Positions 1 through 4,294 of a DNA stretch of 5,728 bases are shown here, one piece after another. Position 1 is the first letter of the stretch. Each line of letters starts with the position of its first letter. The translations under genes and the position numbers were made by a program. The notes below the pieces were generated by a model that had not been told where the DNA came from, searched no databases, and worked only from the letters and a program-made list of their open reading frames with translations. Location: contig URJF01000095.1 of assembly GCA_900548085.1 (NCBI GenBank), forward strand, positions 1-5,728, in the 5' to 3' direction. The DNA is from an uncultured Oscillospiraceae bacterium. GTDB lineage: Bacteria; Bacillota; Clostridia; Oscillospirales; Acutalibacteraceae.

Positions 1-789
1 GATTGCGCCCTGCATTATTATTGAGCCTATGGAAAATATGGAGTTCATCGTAGCCATTGTCATTCCTGCCGACAGCATATCACTCGTCAGCTTTTTGTCT
101 CTCGCAAAATCAGATTTTGTTATATGCAAAACAGGGAAATTCTTTTTTATTACTATCAGACAGAGCAGTGAGGCGGTCAGTTGACTCACTACAGTGGCTA
201 TAGCCGCACCCGTTACTCCCATATCCAAATTTTTCATAAATACCCAGTCAAGTATTATGTTCATTATACTTGCGAATATAAGAAAATACAGCGGCGTTTT
301 GCTGTCGCCTACAGAACGCAGAATCGTTGCCTCGAGATTATAAATCATGGGTACTGCGACAGTGCATAGAATTACTATTATATATCTGTATGCATCACCG
401 AATTGTGCTGCAGGCGTATTCATAGCAGTCAGTATCGGCTTAGTTACAACAAGGCTTAATAGGCATATTACTGCACCAATGATAATGTTGATTCTCAGTG
501 AGTGTGCAACCGCACTCTTTACCTTGCTTTCATTTTTAGCTCCGAATTCTCTCGCTATGATTATGCCAAAACCGCCGGAAAGTCCGTTGGCAAAAGTCAT
601 TATCAGACTGAAAAGTGATGATGTGGCACCTATTGCCACCAGTGCGTTGTCGCCTAAAATGTGACCGGCTATAGCTGTGTCCGCCAAATTATAAAATTGT
701 TGAAACAGATTGCTGATTAAAGTAGGAAAAGCAAATCCCAGCAGTAACTTGTTTATGTTTCCTTTTGTTAAATCAGTTGTTTTTGCCAT
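1..789 (-). CDS. MATE-family efflux transporter, N-terminal part (3' end beyond the left edge)
   Basis: Reverse-strand translation from the ATG at 789 stays open to position 1 and gives 263 residues, about 58% of a usual 440-460-residue MATE protein. MATE proteins are inner-membrane Na+- or H+-coupled exporters of drugs and metabolites. Family signatures are clear: FQQFYNLADTAIAGH at residues 29-43 in TM1-loop, ATSSLFSLI in TM2, LRSVGDSKTPLYF at 157-168 before TM5, a NIILD stretch at 177-181, and TGAAIATVVSQ at 193-203 at the start of TM6. Hydrophobic spans near 12-32, 48-70, 92-115, 133-150, 165-183, 192-212 and 240-263 fit TM1 to the start of TM7. The start is supported by a GGAG at 802-805 (12 nt away, rather long) and by a promoter at 823-851. 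A sodium- or proton-coupled subtype cannot be decided from this half. Substrate is unknown. Confidence 0.93.
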   Translation of the reverse strand, partial: MAKTTDLTKGNINKLLLGFAFPTLISNLFQQFYNLADTAIAGHILGDNALVAIGATSSLFSLIMTFANGLSGGFGIIIAREFGAKNESKVKSAVAHSLRINIIIGAVICLLSLVVTKPILTAMNTPAAQFGDAYRYIIVILCTVAVPMIYNLEATILRSVGDSKTPLYFLIFASIMNIILDWVFMKNLDMGVTGAAIATVVSQLTASLLCLIVIKKNFPVLHITKSDFARDKKLTSDMLSAGMTMATMNSIFSIGSIIMQGAI

Positions 790-822
790 AGTTATATGTT
801 ACTCCGTTCTTTTGTCAGCAGC

Positions 823-851
823 ATTGTACACCAAGTGAAACCGAAAATCAA
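823..851 (-). promoter_or_regulatory. Sigma-A-like promoter of the MATE gene
   Basis: On the reverse strand there is a -35 TTGATT (851-846), a 17-bp spacer and a -10 TACAAT (828-823), 34 bp upstream of the MATE ATG. This predicts a short leader of roughly 25-30 nt. The -35 begins inside the last bases of the T-tract of the upstream terminator, which explains how the MATE gene can be transcribed although the symporter transcript stops just before it. Assignment is by eye against the TTGACA/TATAAT consensus. Confidence 0.65.
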
Positions 852-880
852 GAAAAAATCCCCGCCGCAATGCGACAGGG
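851..880 (-). terminator. Rho-independent terminator of the GPH symporter gene
   Basis: Read on the reverse strand, CCCTGTCGC and GCGGCGGGG form a 9-bp stem (two G-U pairs) around a 3-nt ATT loop, followed by A and six U residues (positions 858-853). It lies 23 bp after the symporter stop codon and in the same orientation, so it should end that transcript before the MATE gene. On the plus strand the run precedes the stem as A residues, so it would not terminate plus-strand transcription. Confidence 0.85.
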
Positions 881-902
881 AAGTTATGCCTATTTCTGTT
901 TA

Positions 903-2456
903 TTATTCTGCGTCGGCACCGTTAGCACCTTTTGCAGCCTGGATAGCGTTGAGCTTTTCTTGTTCGGCGAGTCTGTCTGCACGAATGTCTGCAAGCTCTA
1001 CAGTCATTTGGTCGAGTATCTTGCCGTGGATAGGATAGAGAATAAAGGACAATCCGTACATACCTCTTGCAATAGCAGGGAGGATGCAGAATACAGTCCA
1101 TATACCCTGGAGCATCTTAGGATCAGTCTGCGGAATAGCGTTGCCTAATGAATCGGTCAAAGGTACATAGTTAATCCATGTCAGCACCATACCTGACAGC
1201 CAACCTGTCAGTGATGTAGCCAGCTTTGTGAAATAGCCTTGAACTGTGGTTACGAGAGCCTCGTTACGCATACCGTGCTTCCACTCCATCCAGTCGAATG
1301 TTTCTGCACAGAGCATGGGACCTACTACCTGAATTATTTTGTTAGGCAGGCCGCATATCGTGAGTCCGAAAATTACGAATACAAGGTTAGCAATTTTGTG
1401 GTCCTCAAAGGTTTGACCGAATGGGTGGTAGCCGATGAGGAACAATGTGGTGTATGCTACGCCGCCGAATACGCCGGCGATAATAGCGGTCGTTCTTGTA
1501 CCGAACTTCTTTACCATCTTAGCGGCGAGAGGTACCATAAGATAGTTTGGAATACCGGTGAAAAGTCCGCAGATTGTTTGGTTCATAAGAGAACCTGTGT
1601 TGTTAAGCCAAAAGTATGACTCAGACGAACCGCCTACAGCTTTGAATGAGTTGAAAAAATCACCCATAATGATTGTAAAGAGAGGACGGTTGGTAAATAT
1701 TTGCTTGATTGATTCAAGTACAGAAGTTTCATTCATTTCTTCTCTCGACATAAGCGGCACACGCTCACGCATATTGAAGAAACCAAATACCGCAAAGAAT
1801 GCTGCGAGAATGAGCATAAAGTGAGCGAATCCACTGTACACGCTTCTCATTGTGATATGACTGTTGATTTTTGGTAACAGTGTTACGAGTACGGGAACAA
1901 GTGACGGCAGCCAAGTACCAAACAGCTCAAAGAACTTTGTAATTGTAATGAGCTTATTTCTTTCATCTGTGTTTGGTGTGATGTTATATATCATCAGATT
2001 CCAAGCACCGAAATAGCTCATACCGAGTCCGTAAATAACTATCGCAACCGCTGCCCAAACAACTTTTTGTGATGAATTAAGGTCCGGCGCGCTGAACATC
2101 ATATGACCGCCGATTAACCATAACGGCAGAGGAATAACAAAGAACGGTCTTATTCTTCCCCAACGGGTTCTTGTACGGTCAATAATCAATCCTGACAGAG
2201 TATCATCGACTGCATCGTATATTGATGCAAAGAAGTTTATGTTAGCATAAGCGGTCGTGTTCAGCTTTAGAAACTGAATCATGAAAAACTCTTTAAAAGC
2301 ATCGACAAACTGAGACAAATTCTTTTGTCCGAAGTTCACGAGTACATATGCCGCAATTTCTTTTGGTGACAGATATCTTTTTCGTGTGTAGGCGAGCTTG
2401 TCGAGCTCTGCCTGCTCCTCGGCGGTTATTTCATCGGTTACTACGGATTCAGCCAA
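903..2456 (-). CDS. GPH-type (MelB-like) MFS cation symporter, atypical substrate site
   Basis: This is a 517-residue polytopic membrane protein of the glycoside-pentoside-hexuronide:cation symporter family (MFS_2); usual length is 450-500. Diagnostic stretches are DAVDDTLSGLIIDRTRTRWG at 81-100 with the following RIRP, DERNKL at 164-169, and ETFDWMEWKHGMRNEA at 385-400. MelB Asp55 and Asp59, which bind the coupling cation, are matched by D81 and D85. Aligned by eye, the MelB sugar-binding residues Asp19, Asp124 and Arg149 become K45, Y148 and K174, while Trp128 is kept as W152, so a galactoside-type substrate is unlikely. The N-terminus (1-35) and the last 40 residues are charged and probably cytoplasmic. 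The start is TTG: an in-frame TGA lies four codons upstream, GAGGG sits 6 nt before TTG, and the next in-frame Met is residue 60. No glycosidase is adjacent. Transport of a sugar or another organic anion remains open. Confidence 0.9.
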   Translation of the reverse strand: MAESVVTDEITAEEQAELDKLAYTRKRYLSPKEIAAYVLVNFGQKNLSQFVDAFKEFFMIQFLKLNTTAYANINFFASIYDAVDDTLSGLIIDRTRTRWGRIRPFFVIPLPLWLIGGHMMFSAPDLNSSQKVVWAAVAIVIYGLGMSYFGAWNLMIYNITPNTDERNKLITITKFFELFGTWLPSLVPVLVTLLPKINSHITMRSVYSGFAHFMLILAAFFAVFGFFNMRERVPLMSREEMNETSVLESIKQIFTNRPLFTIIMGDFFNSFKAVGGSSESYFWLNNTGSLMNQTICGLFTGIPNYLMVPLAAKMVKKFGTRTTAIIAGVFGGVAYTTLFLIGYHPFGQTFEDHKIANLVFVIFGLTICGLPNKIIQVVGPMLCAETFDWMEWKHGMRNEALVTTVQGYFTKLATSLTGWLSGMVLTWINYVPLTDSLGNAIPQTDPKMLQGIWTVFCILPAIARGMYGLSFILYPIHGKILDQMTVELADIRADRLAEQEKLNAIQAAKGANGADAE

Positions 2457-2462
2457 TGTATT

Positions 2463-2467
2463 CCCTC
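2463..2467 (-). promoter_or_regulatory. Ribosome binding site that fixes the TTG start of the symporter
   Basis: GAGGG on the reverse strand lies 6 nt upstream of the TTG at 2456. No ATG occurs in frame between the upstream TGA (2468-2466) and codon 60, so a non-ATG start is required for a full first membrane helix. Confidence 0.75.
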
Positions 2468-2474
2468 ATTTCTT

Positions 2475-2490
2475 GCACCTGTACATGTGC
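2475..2490. repeat. 16-bp imperfect palindrome in the symporter leader (candidate operator)
   Basis: GCACCTGTACATGTGC is symmetric about the central GTAC except for one mismatched pair (14 of 16 bases). It sits between the symporter -10 box and its ribosome site, about 20-35 nt into the predicted transcript. That position suits a repressor roadblock or a small leader hairpin. No regulator gene is in the window, so the role is inferred from symmetry and location only. Confidence 0.4.
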
Positions 2491-2515
2491 CTTCTTTTAT
2501 ATAAGTATCGTTACT

Positions 2516-2544
2516 ATGATAGCATATTGCTTTTTGTAAATCAA
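2516..2544 (-). promoter_or_regulatory. Extended -10 promoter of the GPH symporter
   Basis: The reverse strand has a -35 TTGATT (2544-2539), a 17-bp spacer ending in TGC, and a -10 TATCAT (2521-2516). TGC-TATCAT is an extended -10 element, which compensates for a moderate -35. The predicted leader is about 50 nt and contains the palindrome at 2475-2490. The promoter points away from the one at 2593-2621, with 48 bp between the two -35 boxes. Confidence 0.7.
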
Positions 2545-2592
2545 CACATTTTTTTATCTTAAATATTTTTTTTAGAGATACCTATATTATGG

Positions 2593-2621
2593 TTGACATA
2601 TGGTCGAAAAAAAGATAAAAT
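2593..2621 (+). promoter_or_regulatory. Strong sigma-A-like promoter of the zinc-ribbon/membrane operon
   Basis: A perfect -35 TTGACA (2593-2598), a 17-bp spacer and a -10 TAAAAT (2616-2621, five of six matches) lie just upstream of the operon. The expected transcription start is near 2628, giving a leader of about 27 nt before the ATG at 2655. An A-rich spacer follows the -35. The near-consensus form suggests steady, high-level expression unless a repressor acts. Confidence 0.8.
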
Positions 2622-2641
2622 GAATAGGAGTAATTGTATAA

Positions 2642-2646
2642 AGAGG
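2642..2646 (+). promoter_or_regulatory. Ribosome binding site supporting the ATG at 2655
   Basis: AGAGG lies 8 nt before the ATG at 2655, an ideal spacing. The alternative TTG at 2634 would have AGGAG only 3 nt away, and that AGGAG overlaps the predicted transcription start, so the downstream ATG is preferred. Confidence 0.65.
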
Positions 2647-2654
2647 TATACCAT

Positions 2655-3572
2655 ATGGCAAGTGTATGTCCAAATTGCGGCAAAAAGCTGCATTTTTATA
2701 ATGTAAAGGCTGACTGCTCCCAGTGCGGTGTCAGCATACCTAACTTTAATTGGGAAAAGCGACTTGAGGAGGATAACGCCAACGCAGAAAAAAAGTTCCA
2801 GTCCTTCTACCGATTCGGCAACAGATTTGCTTACTCCATTTGGGGTACAAAGCTGAGAATAGTCAGAATTATTCTTTCATTTCTCCCGGCAGTGGGATTT
2901 CTTCTTCCGTGGGCTACCCTCAAGAGTGACGCCGGCAGTGTAGGTCTCGATTTGTTCGGTATGACCTGTGACACTTCGCTCATTGATTTGTTCAAAGATT
3001 TTTTTGCAAACTCAGGCGTCTACTTTGCTAATATGGGTTATGAGAACTATAGCGGCACATTGTTCTACACGATGCTTGCATTGGTATTTATGCTTCTCAG
3101 TGCGATATTTATTATTGTTGCATTTTTTATGATTTTGTTTAAGACAAAAAAGCCTAACACCAAAGCGATGGCCGTTATGGATGTTCTCAGTGTCAGCAGT
3201 GCCATTGTCAGTTCGGTTCTCGTTACATTGGGCGTAAATGCCGCTTCTGCAGAGACTGCCGTTAATTTCGGTACAGTACCGCTTTACAACATCAGCGGAG
3301 GAGTCGCATGGGGCTTTTATGTTGCTCTTGCACTTCTTGTTGCAGCTACGGTAATTAACATTCTTGTTGCGAAAGCACCTGCAAAGACAGATGAGCAGTT
3401 AGAGGAAGAACGCTTGCAGCGCAAAGCAATCAAGGACGAAAAAGAAGCTCAAAAAGAGCGAGAGAGAGAACTTGCTCGTATTGAGAACGAAAAGAGAGCC
3501 GCCGCAGAGCAGGCAGAAAAAGTTAAGCTCGCCAAAGAAAAGTTGGCTAAGAGAGAAACAAAGAAAAAATAA
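2655..3572 (+). CDS. Zinc-ribbon membrane protein with four predicted spans and a charged helical tail
   Basis: The product is 305 residues from the ATG at 2655 (312 if the TTG at 2634 were used). It begins with a cytoplasmic zinc ribbon, C5-x2-C8 and C21-x2-C24, the second knuckle being CSQCG. A charged linker (33-66) leads to hydrophobic spans near 68-89 (containing FLLPWATL), 135-162, 171-194 and 214-239. The segment 90-134, rich in Gly, Asp and aromatics, would then be extracytoplasmic. Residues 240-305 are almost all E, K, R, A and Q with no Pro or Gly after A242-P243, as in a coiled coil or single alpha-helix. It is first in an operon with the next gene, 18 bp downstream. I do not recognise a named family. 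Zinc-ribbon membrane proteins of this shape are common in clostridia and generally uncharacterised; a sensing, scaffolding or envelope role is only a guess. Confidence 0.85.
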   Translation: MASVCPNCGKKLHFYNVKADCSQCGVSIPNFNWEKRLEEDNANAEKKFQSFYRFGNRFAYSIWGTKLRIVRIILSFLPAVGFLLPWATLKSDAGSVGLDLFGMTCDTSLIDLFKDFFANSGVYFANMGYENYSGTLFYTMLALVFMLLSAIFIIVAFFMILFKTKKPNTKAMAVMDVLSVSSAIVSSVLVTLGVNAASAETAVNFGTVPLYNISGGVAWGFYVALALLVAATVINILVAKAPAKTDEQLEEERLQRKAIKDEKEAQKERERELARIENEKRAAAEQAEKVKLAKEKLAKRETKKK

Positions 3573-3590
3573 TTCATTCGGAGTAAAAAA

Positions 3591-4229
3591 ATGTCAGAGG
3601 AAAATAAAACGACTACTGTAAAAGTAAAGAAAGAGAAAAAGCCTTTATCAAAAGCAGCTAAGGGATGGATAATATTTGCATCCGTTATGCTTGCGTTGAT
3701 TATTGTTATCACCGGTGTTAATTTTTACGCACAGCGTACCGACCGCAATGAGAGCGATTTGCTCAACAGTGTGCTCGTAGTACTTATGCCTAAGGAAGTC
3801 AGCATCTATGATAATGGTAACAAAGTTACATTTTATATCGAAAAGAATAAGAAATACGATGAAAAGAAGGATCAGCCTCTCGATGCCTTTACAGTTTATT
3901 ATTACCAAAAGGACAGCAACGGCAAGAAAAAGAGAGTTGATTTGGTTCAGGGACACTATAAGACACCTACAGAGGAAAACTATGTTGAGATAGGCTTTAT
4001 CCTTGCCGCAAAACAAAGACTCAACAAGATGGTATCGATCCTCAATGTAGTGAGATGGATTATCTTAGCTCTGATTATTGTTTCCGGAATCTACCTATGG
4101 TTTAGAAATTGGAACAAGCGCCAGGACAAAAAAGAAGCATTAGAAAAAGAAATGAGAGAAAAGTATTTGCTTCGTTCCAAAAAATCTTCGGATGAAGATG
4201 ACGAAAAGGAAAAGAAAAAAAAGCAGTAA
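3591..4229 (+). CDS. Two-span membrane protein of unknown function, partner of the zinc-ribbon protein
   Basis: This 212-residue protein has a ribosome site, CGGAG, 7 nt before its ATG. The N-terminus (1-24) is strongly basic. A first span at about 25-46 is followed by about 105 residues predicted outside the membrane (47-152), a second span at 153-170 (WIILALIIVSGIYLWF), and a Lys/Glu-rich cytoplasmic tail (171-212) ending in DEDDEKEKKKKQ. The positive-inside rule therefore gives N-in/C-in topology. The outside domain is polar and Tyr/Lys rich, with alternating hydrophobic patterns (VSIYD, KVTFYIEK, AFTVYYYQK) suggesting beta strands. There is no cysteine and no recognisable catalytic motif. 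It is cotranscribed with the zinc-ribbon gene (18-bp gap, shared promoter, terminator directly after). No family is recognised; the pairing suggests that the two proteins form a membrane complex, which is inference. Confidence 0.82.
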   Translation: MSEENKTTTVKVKKEKKPLSKAAKGWIIFASVMLALIIVITGVNFYAQRTDRNESDLLNSVLVVLMPKEVSIYDNGNKVTFYIEKNKKYDEKKDQPLDAFTVYYYQKDSNGKKKRVDLVQGHYKTPTEENYVEIGFILAAKQRLNKMVSILNVVRWIILALIIVSGIYLWFRNWNKRQDKKEALEKEMREKYLLRSKKSSDEDDEKEKKKKQ

Positions 4230-4235
4230 TATAAC

Positions 4236-4263
4236 AAAAAGGATTGCGTTTGCAATCCTTTTT
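4236..4263 (+). terminator. Rho-independent terminator of the two-gene membrane operon
   Basis: GGATTGC and GCAATCC form a perfect 7-bp stem around GTTT, extended by five A-U pairs and ending in five U residues, 6 nt after the stop codon of the second gene. The A-tract on one side and the T-tract on the other mean it could also work in reverse. The flavoprotein ATG follows only 31 bp after the hairpin, so either termination is partial or the flavoprotein promoter overlaps this element. Confidence 0.9.
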
Positions 4264-4285
4264 ATGACTACAAAAATTTAACTTC

Positions 4286-4290
4286 GGAGG
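4286..4290 (+). promoter_or_regulatory. Ribosome binding site of the flavoprotein gene
   Basis: GGAGG is a full Shine-Dalgarno core but sits only 4 nt from the ATG at 4295, closer than usual. The next in-frame ATG (4307) would be 16 nt away and would remove conserved barrel residues, so 4295 is kept. Confidence 0.65.
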
Positions 4291-4294
4291 TTCT

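Noticed and set aside
347..664. Plus-strand open frame of 105 codons
   Set aside because: It is wholly antisense to the MATE gene, whose reverse-strand translation carries clear family motifs.
1239..1619. Plus-strand open frame of 126 codons
   Set aside because: It is antisense to the symporter gene, with no ribosome site and no recognisable protein signature.
2634..2654. TTG at 2634 as the start of the zinc-ribbon protein, adding seven residues
   Set aside because: Its AGGAG is only 3 nt away and overlaps the predicted transcription start, while the ATG at 2655 has a well-spaced AGAGG and begins directly before the zinc ribbon.
2655..2726. Zinc ribbon read as evidence for a DNA-binding transcription factor controlling the neighbours
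   Set aside because: Short N-terminal ribbons like this are common on membrane proteins of unknown role, and no other DNA-binding domain is present.
3648..4016. Reverse-strand open frame of 122 codons
   Set aside because: It is antisense to the two-span membrane gene; its hydrophobicity mirrors codons of the real gene and it has no promoter or ribosome site.
4250..4277. Possible flavoprotein promoter: TTGCAA, 16-bp spacer, AAAAAT
   Set aside because: Each box matches only four of six consensus bases, and the -35 lies inside the terminator hairpin, so it is too weak to annotate.
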